Assembly (NCBI GenBank): GCA_964618215.1 | Contig: CAZTZE010000012.1 | Location: forward strand, 1-64,000 | Reading direction: 5' to 3' | Source: CG2-30-58-95 sp964618215 | Lineage (GTDB): Bacteria > Chloroflexota > Anaerolineae > Anaerolineales > Villigracilaceae | Length of the DNA stretch: 64,000 nt | Shown: in pieces, positions 56,679 to 64,000 of the stretch | How positions within the stretch are numbered: position 1 is the first letter of the stretch | How the letters are laid out: every line of letters starts with the position of its first letter | Position numbers and translations under genes: made by a program | The notes under the pieces: model-generated | The model's database searches: none | Told to the model about the DNA's origin: nothing | Seen by the model: the letters and a program-made list of their open reading frames with translations, nothing else

Positions 56679-56759
56679 GCGCAGGCCTCGATGGTTTTCT
56701 TTTTCACCGCTGTACCCTTCGGGTATGCTTCGCGAAGCGCGCGGAGATCGCAGAGAGTT

Positions 56760-57578
56760 TTATTTTGTCTCCGCGCTCTCTACGCCTGCCCTGAGCGTAG
56801 TCGAAGGGTTCTCTGCGGTGCGAGTTTCAACCCTGCGAATGAAATCCGCGGCGGCCTTGAAAACCAGCTCGCGCTGCGCATCTTCGGTGATGACGTGCCC
56901 ACTGCCCTCGATCCACATCATCTGCTTATCCGAGCTGCCCAAGTGCGCGTAAATCTGCGCCATGCTGTCCTTGACGATGTAATCGTCGTTCCGCGAATGG
57001 ATGAGCAGCGCCGGCACGCGCACCTTCGGCAGCGATGCGTGCATCACGGCCATCAACTGGTTCAATTCCGCCACCGAGCGGATCGGGTTCTGGGGATAAG
57101 AGACATGCTGCTTGAAGGCCTCTTTATCGTACCAGTCCGCGCCCGGAGCCTCATTGCCCTTGGGCGCGTAAGGGATGAAGCGGGAGATTTGCTTCGCCCA
57201 GCGGATGCGCGGGTCATCCGGCAGTTTATATGGCGTGGACATGACGACGACGCCATCCACCCGCAGCCTGGTCGCCGTGACAAGGGACAGGATGCCGCCC
57301 ATCGAGAGTCCAATGAGGAAGATGTGATCCGAGACCCCGCGCAGCAGGTTCCAGCCATCCTCGACCGAGGCCAGCCAGTCGGTGTAACGCGAGCGGATCA
57401 TGTCTTCGGGCTGGGTAGCGTGACCCGTCAGCCGCACGCCGAGGACGCTGAAGCCTTCACGGGCAAGATACTCGCCCATCCAGCGCATCTCTTTCGGCGC
57501 GCCGGTGAAGCCATGGATCAATAAGCACCCCGTCTTGTTACCGGGAAAGAAGAAGGGTTCGGCGGTTGGGATGATCAT
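56760..57578 (-). CDS. Alpha/beta hydrolase (carboxylesterase-like)
   Basis: 272 residues from ATG 57578; upstream in-frame codons are GTTGGGTA-array translation. GCLLIHGFTGAPKEMRW, IGLSMGGILSL (Ser near 97), IHSRNDDYIV and EGSGHVITEDA give the triad of Est30-type carboxylesterases. The tail ENPSTTLRAGVESAETK is the translation of a dispersed CCTGAGCGTAGTCGAAGGG repeat (56785-56809) and is probably not part of the fold. Confidence 0.8.
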   Translation of the reverse strand: MIIPTAEPFFFPGNKTGCLLIHGFTGAPKEMRWMGEYLAREGFSVLGVRLTGHATQPEDMIRSRYTDWLASVEDGWNLLRGVSDHIFLIGLSMGGILSLVTATRLRVDGVVVMSTPYKLPDDPRIRWAKQISRFIPYAPKGNEAPGADWYDKEAFKQHVSYPQNPIRSVAELNQLMAVMHASLPKVRVPALLIHSRNDDYIVKDSMAQIYAHLGSSDKQMMWIEGSGHVITEDAQRELVFKAAADFIRRVETRTAENPSTTLRAGVESAETK

Positions 57579-57655
57579 AGTTGGGTGGTTAGGGGGTTGG
57601 ATAGTTGGGTAGTTGGGTAGTTTGATAGTTGGGTGGTTGGGTAGTTGGGTGGGAT
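57579..57655. repeat. GTTGGGTAGTTGGG array
   Basis: Degenerate GTTGGGTRGTTGGG words on one strand upstream of the esterase start. Same family as 46803-46870. Confidence 0.8.
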
Positions 57656-57714
57656 GTCTTGAGCGTAAGTGGGGCGGATTGGCAATCCGCCTTGCGCGCT
57701 GGCAGCCAGTATTG

Positions 57715-58431
57715 CTAAAAGATCTCCAGCGCTGAAGAAAAATCCTCCACGGCGGCATGATCCTGCCAGATCCCATTATATATCCGAAACAATCGCTGCG
57801 CGCTTTGTTCGACAAAGTCATCCATCGCAGCCTGCGAAAGGTAAATATAAGGCCGCTGGTATAGCGCCTGGATCTTGTCGTCGCGGCGTTGATAGAAAGA
57901 CTTGATGTAATGCAACTGGAGCGGCAGCGCCTCGGCCGGGAAAAAGTCCAGGGCGAGGCCGTCCGGGTTGGCGTCCAGAAAGACGCGCCAGAACAGGCAG
58001 TTGGGGTGATCGCGGACGTAGAGATGGTCAAGTCCGTACCAGTCTTTTTTCACCTCCCAGATGAACTGGCGGTCAGCGGCGAATTGCTCGGCGAAGCGTT
58101 CCTCGGTGGGGCGGCCAACCGCGACTGTCCACAGGTTGTCCGTGATTAGATGGAAGAAATATCCCATGCGGAAGGAGAAGTGTGGCGTATCAACAGCCTT
58201 TACACAAGCCAGGTAATGGCGGTAGAACTCCAGATCGGCGAGATCTTTGTGTGCGCCATCCGAGCGCTTGAAATGCGTCACTTCCGGCGGCGGGGTGAAT
58301 TTCTCCCATTTTTCATCCGGGATGCCGGCGTCGGGGGCGACGCTGCCAATGGCGAAGGCGGCGGCGTCCAAGCCGGGAATGTGTTCGAGCAGGATTTCAG
58401 CCAGACGCAAGTGGGCGATCCAGGTAGCCAT
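57715..58431 (-). CDS. Zinc-dependent phospholipase C-like protein
   Basis: 238 residues from ATG 58431. MATWIAHLRLAEIL, AAFAIGSVAPDAG, VTHFKRSDG, LADLEFYRHYL, MGYFFHLITDNLW and RDHPN follow the pattern of the Zn-dependent PLPC family, with His and Asp metal ligands in THF, GYFFHLITD and APDAG. No signal peptide, so a cytoplasmic role is likely and the true substrate is unknown. It starts four bases after the tag gene ends. Confidence 0.72.
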   Translation of the reverse strand: MATWIAHLRLAEILLEHIPGLDAAAFAIGSVAPDAGIPDEKWEKFTPPPEVTHFKRSDGAHKDLADLEFYRHYLACVKAVDTPHFSFRMGYFFHLITDNLWTVAVGRPTEERFAEQFAADRQFIWEVKKDWYGLDHLYVRDHPNCLFWRVFLDANPDGLALDFFPAEALPLQLHYIKSFYQRRDDKIQALYQRPYIYLSQAAMDDFVEQSAQRLFRIYNGIWQDHAAVEDFSSALEIF

Positions 58432-58435
58432 CCGT

Positions 58436-58981
58436 TTATCCCCGCATCCAGGCTGGATCGAGCGCGGTGATGCGCGCGTAGACTGGGCAGTCCGCGTCGT
58501 GCGCGTTCGGCAGGTAGCCGGTGCTGACGAGAAATTCGCGCACCACCTCGCCGCCCACGAAGACAAAGGTTTGCTTGAACAACTTCACCCACTCTTCGTG
58601 ACTACGCGGGTGATGGGCATCCAGCCAGGCTTTGAACGAGTCGTATTCTTTTTGAATGGCAGGAATCCGCCGCGCATTCTCGATGACCGCCTCGATCTTC
58701 CTACGGTTGCGAATTATGCTGGCATCGGCCAGCAGACGGGCCACATCTTCGCCATCATAAGCTGCCACGCGCGCCACGTCAAAGCCCTCGAAGGCGCGCT
58801 GGAAGGCCGGCTGCTTTTTGAGGATCAGCAGCCACGACAGCCCGGCCTGATTGATCTCCAGCACAAGACGCTCGAAGAGGAGGTTGTCATCCGCCAGCGG
58901 GAAGCCATATTCCTCGTCGTGGTAGCGGCGGTTGTACTCGTCTTCGGGGTGGGCGCGGATGTATTCGCAATATGAAGGCAT
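58436..58981 (-). CDS. tag: DNA-3-methyladenine glycosylase I
   Basis: 181 residues. Sequence: YHDEEYGFPLADDNLLFERL, EINQAGLSWLLILKKQPAF and IIRNRRKIEAVIENA; late zinc ligands in NAHDADCPVY and an early Cys (SYCEYI). These are Tag hallmarks. It removes 3-methyladenine from damaged DNA. The start is 58981 or 58996 (five codons longer). Confidence 0.88.
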   Translation of the reverse strand: MPSYCEYIRAHPEDEYNRRYHDEEYGFPLADDNLLFERLVLEINQAGLSWLLILKKQPAFQRAFEGFDVARVAAYDGEDVARLLADASIIRNRRKIEAVIENARRIPAIQKEYDSFKAWLDAHHPRSHEEWVKLFKQTFVFVGGEVVREFLVSTGYLPNAHDADCPVYARITALDPAWMRG

Positions 58982-59080
58982 TTGCCTGTTTCCCATATTT
59001 TATGCGCCTTCGTGTCCTTTGTGGTTAAATTCCTTTGTTTCCGCCGCCGGAATAGTGGAGTTTTTCATCGCGAAAGGGAG

Positions 59081-60181
59081 CTATCCTATCACTTGAATCC
59101 CGCGCTCCATATCGCTCAAACACTCCGCACCATCATCCGTTATCACCATATTATCCTCGATGCGCACGCCGTTGCGACCCGGCAGGTAAATCCCCGGCTC
59201 GACGGTGAAAGCCATGCCGGGTTCTAGCAATTGCTCATTATCGCCGCGTATGTATGGATCCTCGTGGCTTTCCAGTCCGATGCCGTGACCGGTGCGATGG
59301 GTGAAATACTGCCCATATCCGGCCTTCTCGATCACCTCTCGCGCCGCCTTATCCACTTCGGCGCATGGCACACCTGGCCCGGACGCGGCGCGTCCGGTGG
59401 CGTTGGCCTCCTGCACAATCTGGTGAATCTTGCGGTATTCGGCCTCCACCTCCCCCACCGCGAAAGTGCGCGTCAGGTCGGAAATGTAGCCGTCCACCGT
59501 CGCGCCCCAGTCAATCACCAGCAGGTCACCAGGTTGTAGCTTGCGGTCGCTGGGCGAGGCGTGCGGATTGGCCGAGTTCGGCCCGCCGGAGAGGATCGGA
59601 GAAAAGGGCATCTCCGGCTGCGAACCATTGCGCAATAACTGGACGGTCAACTCGGCGGCCAGTTCTTTCTCGGTCATGCCGATTTTGATCAGCGGGAGGA
59701 TCGCTTCCAGCGCGGACTGCGCCACTTTGACGGCCTTGCGCATGGCGGCGATTTCACCCACATCTTTTTTGATGCGCAGCGAAGACACCAGCCGGCTGGC
59801 ATCCGGGAATTCGGCTTCGGGCGCACCATTCTTGACCTGCCGGAATTCCAGCAGACGCAGGCAGCGCGGCTCGACACCGATGCGTTTACCATCCAGTCCG
59901 AGCGAACTCAGCGCGCGACGGAAGACGCCATCCCATTCGGCGGGGTTTTCGGGATAGGGAAATGCCTGGAATGGCGATCCGGCCACTTTGAGCATTTCCA
60001 GTTCCGGCAGCACGATGACAGGGGGCCTATCTGGCGTGAAGATGACCACCACTGGCCGCTCACTGAGATGGAAATGCAGACCGGTCAGGTAGGCCAGGGA
60101 TGGGCCAGGGTTCAAAATAACGGCGTCCAGGCCCGAGGTCCGCAAAGCGGCGCTGAGTTTGTTGAGACGGTTTTCGATCAA
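59081..60181 (-). CDS. M24-family Xaa-Pro aminopeptidase-like protein
   Basis: 366 residues from TTG 60181, chosen because GGAGG lies four bases upstream. The creatinase-type N-domain runs to about 125. The metal site is complete: VIDWGATVDGYISDLTRTF (two Asp), THRTGHGIGLESHE (His), FTVEPGIYLPG (Glu) and VRIEDNMVI (Glu). It removes N-terminal residues before proline, or is a related dipeptidase. Stand-alone. Confidence 0.88.
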   Translation of the reverse strand: MIENRLNKLSAALRTSGLDAVILNPGPSLAYLTGLHFHLSERPVVVIFTPDRPPVIVLPELEMLKVAGSPFQAFPYPENPAEWDGVFRRALSSLGLDGKRIGVEPRCLRLLEFRQVKNGAPEAEFPDASRLVSSLRIKKDVGEIAAMRKAVKVAQSALEAILPLIKIGMTEKELAAELTVQLLRNGSQPEMPFSPILSGGPNSANPHASPSDRKLQPGDLLVIDWGATVDGYISDLTRTFAVGEVEAEYRKIHQIVQEANATGRAASGPGVPCAEVDKAAREVIEKAGYGQYFTHRTGHGIGLESHEDPYIRGDNEQLLEPGMAFTVEPGIYLPGRNGVRIEDNMVITDDGAECLSDMERGIQVIG

Positions 60182-60230
60182 GAGTCCTCCAGAGAAGAGG
60201 CGCAAAACGTAAAGCGTAAAACGTAATCGT

Positions 60231-61061
60231 TTATGGTCTATCGTCCGTTGTCAGATGGTGAAATCGCTTTACAAACACCACCTTCAAAATCCAATCCACC
60301 AGGCCGGGGAAGAGCGTATCAAATCCGATAATAATGCGGTAATAACAGGGAATAATCAAAGTCCGGCGCGGGCGTTTCGCCAGGCCGACCGTGCACCGGG
60401 CAACATACTCGGAGGTCATCCAGAGCCATTGCGGGAATTTGAGGCTGCTTTTCACGGCGTTATCGCCGGAGTGCTGGCCGAACTCGGTGGCGGCCGGGCC
60501 GGGGTAGATGCCGGAGACCCGGATGCCAAAAGGCACCACTTCGCGCCGCAAAGCATCGCTGAAGGCGCGCACGCCATACTTGGTGGCGGCATAGATGCTG
60601 TAGAGCGGCGCGGCGATCAGACCGGCCACCGAGGACATGTTGATGATGTGACCGGAGCGGCTGGCGATCATTTGCGGTAACACAGCCCGCGTCACCTGGA
60701 TTACGCCGCGCAGGTTGACATCAATCTGAGTATCAATCTCGCGGCGGGGGTCGAGGTTTTCCAACCAGTCGAGGCGGCCAAAGCCGGCGTTGTTAAAGAG
60801 GATGTCAATGCGGCCAAAGTTGTCTAGCACGGTCTGGACGGCCTCCTCGATCTGGGATTGCTCGGTCACATCCAGCGGGACGGCAAAGGCCTGACCGCCA
60901 GCGGCGCAGATGTCCTCGGCCAGGGCGGTCAGCCGGTCCATGCGCCGGGCGGCCAGGACGACCGTCGCACCTTCCTTTGCAAATAGACGAGCCGCGTCTT
61001 CCCCGAAGCCGGATGAGGCTCCCGTAACCAGAACGATTTTATTCTTGAGAGAGATGGCCAT
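60231..61061 (-). CDS. Short-chain dehydrogenase/reductase
   Basis: 276 residues. GASSGFGEDAARLF binds NAD(P), NNAGFG is standard, and the triad is Ser in INMSSVAGLI, Tyr and Lys in YAATKYGVRAF. Classical SDR size plus a C-terminal hydrophobic helix. Substrate unknown. An array of AAAACGTAAAGCG words lies before and after. Confidence 0.88.
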   Translation of the reverse strand: MAISLKNKIVLVTGASSGFGEDAARLFAKEGATVVLAARRMDRLTALAEDICAAGGQAFAVPLDVTEQSQIEEAVQTVLDNFGRIDILFNNAGFGRLDWLENLDPRREIDTQIDVNLRGVIQVTRAVLPQMIASRSGHIINMSSVAGLIAAPLYSIYAATKYGVRAFSDALRREVVPFGIRVSGIYPGPAATEFGQHSGDNAVKSSLKFPQWLWMTSEYVARCTVGLAKRPRRTLIIPCYYRIIIGFDTLFPGLVDWILKVVFVKRFHHLTTDDRP

Positions 61062-61109
61062 GTTTTTTTCTGTGGTGATTGGAGAAATAAAGCGTAATGC
61101 GCCGAAGAC

Positions 61110-61163
61110 CTACTCGGTAAAACGTAAAGCGTAATGAGTTTACGTTTCACGCTTTACGTTTTA
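61110..61163. repeat. AAAACGTAAAGCG inverted array
   Basis: GTAAAACGTAAAGCGTAA and TTTCACGCTTTACGTTTTAC oppose each other and touch the lon stop codon. Related words at 60203-60229. Confidence 0.8.
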
Positions 61164-63638
61164 CTCCTCCTCCTGCGTTTGTTCATCCTGCCTGCGCCTC
61201 GGCTTCGGCGGCTCGGCAATCGCTTCCGCCGCGATGGCTATTTCGATGACCTCGTCTATGTGTTGAACAGGAATGATCTTCAGGTCATCGCGGGCGCGCT
61301 TGGGGATGTCCACCAAATCCTTCTGGTTGCGCATCGGGATGATAACGGTTTTCAATCCGGCGCGGCGGGCGGCCATCACCTTCTCGCGCACCCCTCCAAC
61401 CGGCAGCACGCGCCCGCGCAGGGTGATCTCGCCGGTCATCGCCACATCTTTGGAAACCGGACGCCCGGTAAAAGCCGAGATCAGCGCCGAGCAAAGTGTG
61501 ATGCCCGCCGAGGGGCCGTCCTTTGGAATCGCCCCCTCGGGCAGGTGCATATGGATATCCAGGCGCTCGAACACGTCCGGGTCAATGCCGAGCATGGCGG
61601 CGCGGGATTTGAGATAGGTCAACGCGGCCTGACCCGATTCCTGCATCACATCCCCAATCTGACCGGTCATCTGCAAATTGCCTTTGCCCTCCAGAACAGC
61701 GACCTCGACGAACATGATCTCGCCGCCGTTTTCAGTCCAGGCCAGGCCGGTAGCCACGCCGACTTCGTCCTTGCGCTCGGCCTCGGTCTCGAAAAATTGG
61801 GGTGGGCCGAGGAACTTCTCGATCACCGCCGCGCTAATTTGCTCTGGATACTTCTTCTCCTCCGCCTTCCAGCGCGCCACTTTACGGCAGACGCGGCCAA
61901 TCTCGCGCTCCAAATTGCGCACGCCGGCCTCATAGGTGTACTCGCGGATGATCCGCTGCAGCGCCTGTGGATCGAAATTCAACCCGACTTCTTCCAGCCC
62001 GTTTTCGTCCAACTGGCGCGGGATCAGGAATCGGTTGGCAATGATAACTTTCTCCTCTTCGATGTAACCGGGAAACTCGATGACTTCCAGCCGGTCGAGC
62101 AGGGCGGGCGGAATCGGGCCGAGCGTGTTGGCGGTGGTAACGAACATGACTTTTGAAAGGTCGAAATCCAGGTCCAGGTAATGGTCGGAGAAAGCATGAT
62201 TCTGCTCCGGGTCGAGCACTTCGAGCAGCGCCGCAGCCGGGTCGCCGCGGAAATCCGAACCGAGTTTGTCAATCTCATCCAGCATGAAGAGCGGATTGGC
62301 CGTAGCGGCGCGGCGCATGGTCTGGAGGATGCGCCCGGGCAGCGCACCGATGTACGTGCGGCGGTGGCCGCGGATTTCAGCCTCGTCGCGCACGCCGCCC
62401 AGCGAAAGGCGCACGAACTTGCGTCCCAAAGCCTCCGCAATGGATCGGCCCAGCGAGGTCTTGCCCGTGCCAGGCGGCCCGACGAAACACAAAATCGGCT
62501 GGCGTCCCTTTTTCGGGTGCAGCGAGCGCACCGCAATGTATTCTAAAATGCGTTCTTTGGCTTTCTTCAGGCCGTAATGGTCACGCTCCAAAACTCTGGC
62601 TGCGTGCTTCACGTCCAGGTTGTCATCGGTCAGCGTTGACCAGGGCAAGTCGAGGATCCAGTCAATGTAACTGCGGATGATGCCGACCTCGGGCGCCATG
62701 GGCGGCATTTGATTGAGCCGCTCGATTTCCTTCATCGCCGTGACTTTGGCCTGTTCAGGCAGGTTGGCCTGTTCAATTCTTTGACGCAGTTCATTGACAT
62801 CCCGCGTCCAGATATCGCCATCGCCCAGTTCGGTTTGGATCGCCTTCATCTGTTCGCGCAGGTAGAACTCGCGCTGGCTCTTATCCACCTCGTTTTGGAC
62901 GCGGCTGTGGATTTCGTCTTCCAGCTCCAGTACGTCCACTTCTTCGGCGAGCAGTTTGTTGATCCGCTTGAGCCGCTCGCGCGGGTCGGTCATCTGCAAC
63001 AGGGCTTGTCGCTCTTCAAAATCGAAGGAGACGGCCGTGGTAATCATGTCGGATAACCAGCCAGGTTCGACGATGTTCAGAGCAAAGAGATGCGCCTCCT
63101 CAGGGATGGAGCGGTCGAGCTGAATACAGCGGTCGAACAGGTCGAGCACCGAGCGCATCAACGCCTGAGTCTGCCGGTCGGCAGCGGTCGTCTCGTAAAA
63201 GACCCGGGCGCGCACCTTGATGACCGGTTCCAGGCGGGTAAATTCCAGGATCTCGACCCGCCGCCGTCCCTGCACCAGGGCTGAACTGGAACCATCCGGC
63301 ATACTGAGCAATCGCCCAACGGCCATTTCCACGCCAGTGGGCAGGAAATCCTGCGGCCGCGGATCCTCGACCTCCGGATCGCGCTGCGTCAGACCGATCA
63401 CGGTACTGGTGCGCGAGTGAGCTTCCTGTATGGCCAGCAAGGAGGCCTGGCGGGCGACAAAGATTGGCGTCACCATATGCGGGAAGATGACCATGTCGCG
63501 CAGCGGCAGGACGAGCGCTTCGATAATCCCATCATCATCCGGCGTCAGGTTGGGGACACGGTACAGTTCGTCCGTGCGTTGCGTAAGCGCCAGGTTGAAG
63601 GCTTCTTCGTCGTCTGGGAAAGACCAATCGTTGTTCAT
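61161..63638 (-). CDS. lon: ATP-dependent protease Lon
   Basis: 825 residues from ATG 63638 (GAGGAATT upstream); the further upstream codons are a repeat array. N-terminal substrate domain, AAA+ with GPPGTGKTSLGRS (Walker A), GGVRDEAEIRGHRRTYIG and LDEIDKLG (Walker B). Protease domain with catalytic Ser near 710 in PKDGPSAGI and Lys in GGVREKVMAARRAG. Degrades damaged and regulatory proteins in the cytoplasm. Confidence 0.95.
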   Translation of the reverse strand: MNNDWSFPDDEEAFNLALTQRTDELYRVPNLTPDDDGIIEALVLPLRDMVIFPHMVTPIFVARQASLLAIQEAHSRTSTVIGLTQRDPEVEDPRPQDFLPTGVEMAVGRLLSMPDGSSSALVQGRRRVEILEFTRLEPVIKVRARVFYETTAADRQTQALMRSVLDLFDRCIQLDRSIPEEAHLFALNIVEPGWLSDMITTAVSFDFEERQALLQMTDPRERLKRINKLLAEEVDVLELEDEIHSRVQNEVDKSQREFYLREQMKAIQTELGDGDIWTRDVNELRQRIEQANLPEQAKVTAMKEIERLNQMPPMAPEVGIIRSYIDWILDLPWSTLTDDNLDVKHAARVLERDHYGLKKAKERILEYIAVRSLHPKKGRQPILCFVGPPGTGKTSLGRSIAEALGRKFVRLSLGGVRDEAEIRGHRRTYIGALPGRILQTMRRAATANPLFMLDEIDKLGSDFRGDPAAALLEVLDPEQNHAFSDHYLDLDFDLSKVMFVTTANTLGPIPPALLDRLEVIEFPGYIEEEKVIIANRFLIPRQLDENGLEEVGLNFDPQALQRIIREYTYEAGVRNLEREIGRVCRKVARWKAEEKKYPEQISAAVIEKFLGPPQFFETEAERKDEVGVATGLAWTENGGEIMFVEVAVLEGKGNLQMTGQIGDVMQESGQAALTYLKSRAAMLGIDPDVFERLDIHMHLPEGAIPKDGPSAGITLCSALISAFTGRPVSKDVAMTGEITLRGRVLPVGGVREKVMAARRAGLKTVIIPMRNQKDLVDIPKRARDDLKIIPVQHIDEVIEIAIAAEAIAEPPKPRRRQDEQTQEEE

Positions 63639-63644
63639 AATTCC

Positions 63645-63755
63645 TCGTTTGTACGTTTGCACGTTTACAAGTTGACACGTTTGCACGTTTACACCATGCC
63701 AGCGTGACAACATTCCAACGTGTCAACGTGTCAATTTGTCAACTTGTCAACGTAA
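63645..63755. repeat. ACGTTTGCACGTTTAC / GTGTCAACGTGTCAA array
   Basis: Repeated CGTTTRCACGTTT and GTCAACRTGTCAA words fill the gap before lon and run 25 bases into the end of the folC-like gene, giving its stop codon. Confidence 0.8.
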
Positions 63756-64000
63756 TTCTGCCACGCGGTGCGGACTTCCGCAGTGACAAATATGCTGCCC
63801 GCCGCGAGGACAATGCTACCATCTTTTTCAGATAATTCCAACGCGCGTGCCAAAGCCGTCTCTACAGGTTTCACCGCTTCGGCACGGACCCCGAGCCTGT
63901 TCGCCGTTTCGACGAGTTGCTCCGGCTCAAGGGCGCGCGGGTGATCGGCCTTGGTGGCGAGGATCAAGTTCAGGCGCGGTTTCCAGGCCGCAAACATGCC
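63731..64000 (-). CDS. folC: Folylpolyglutamate synthase-like protein, C-terminal part
   Basis: The last 89 residues of a gene that continues beyond the window. RLNLILATKADHPRALEPEQLVE, a helical stretch and GSIVLAAGSIFVTAEVR match the C-terminal domain of FolC (Mur ligase-like). The end, NYVDKLTN, is read from the repeat array. FolC adds glutamates to folates. Confidence 0.65.
   Translation of the reverse strand, partial: GMFAAWKPRLNLILATKADHPRALEPEQLVETANRLGVRAEAVKPVETALARALELSEKDGSIVLAAGSIFVTAEVRTAWQNYVDKLTN

Noticed and set aside
1..64000. tRNA or rRNA genes
   Set aside because: I read the gaps for clover-leaf signatures (GTTCRANYC with CCA-type ends) and saw none; a tRNAscan run would be decisive.

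Overview
The window looks like chromosomal DNA of an anaerobic or facultative member of the Chloroflexota, most likely Anaerolineae. This is inferred from gene families and sequence style, not from a marker gene. There is no rRNA, no recognisable tRNA and no CRISPR array. Exactly 100 Ns at 10532-10631 show that this is a scaffold of a draft or metagenome assembly. Most genes are GC-rich. Two patches are clearly AT-richer and look acquired: 893-4273 and 32672-36672.

Layout. 1-726 is the end of a large lectin/GH16-like protein. 893-4273 is an accessory patch with a Shedu-like nuclease, an Mrr-type nuclease and a TumE-like toxin pair set between a broken and an intact lipoprotein gene. 4383-10992 holds the lipoprotein, a membrane protein, a Vps62-like protein, an HD-GYP sensor and a six-residue-repeat secreted protein. 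11165-12196 is a UbiA prenyltransferase. 12573-29152 is the metabolic core: a CCG iron-sulfur protein, EtfBA, a membrane ETF:quinone oxidoreductase-like protein, three two-component proteins, HdrCBA, the MvhDGA [NiFe] hydrogenase, its maturation protease and a cyclic-nucleotide-binding protein. Together they suggest flavin-based electron bifurcation or confurcation between H2, a low-potential carrier, an unknown disulfide-like acceptor, and ETF/quinone.

29238-31580 has a phosphofructokinase (PPi-type residues) and RarD. 31611-36672 is a second defence patch: a type IIG restriction-modification gene, a TIR/SEFIR-domain gene, a DUF559 nuclease and three decayed copies of the 3' end of the RM gene. 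36794-42536 is a copper operon read leftward (csoR, copZ, copA, secreted lipoprotein, TauE/SafE-cupredoxin fusion, second HMA protein) behind a near-consensus promoter with a G/C palindrome. 43218-47671 is an ECF transporter (T, S, fused A) with a SAM hydroxide adenosyltransferase. 47940-48482 is a thioredoxin-like lipoprotein interrupted by one in-frame TGA exactly where UxxC would be, followed by a bSECIS-compatible hairpin: a candidate selenoprotein. 48775-53496 has a P5C dehydrogenase and a two-subunit CoA transferase with an alpha/beta hydrolase. 53637-64000 is mixed housekeeping: CPBP protease, MBL hydrolase, MFS, hydrolase, phospholipase C-like protein, Tag, M24 peptidase, SDR, Lon and the end of FolC.

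The most striking global feature is repeats. Almost every gap carries either a palindromic element or a degenerate short-motif array built as two opposing arms (for example CAGT-type words followed by ACTG-type words). Members of the same families also sit in frame inside coding sequences: three in copA, three in the RM gene, one or two in the first gene, and more at C-termini. Repeat families here appear to have invaded both gaps and genes.
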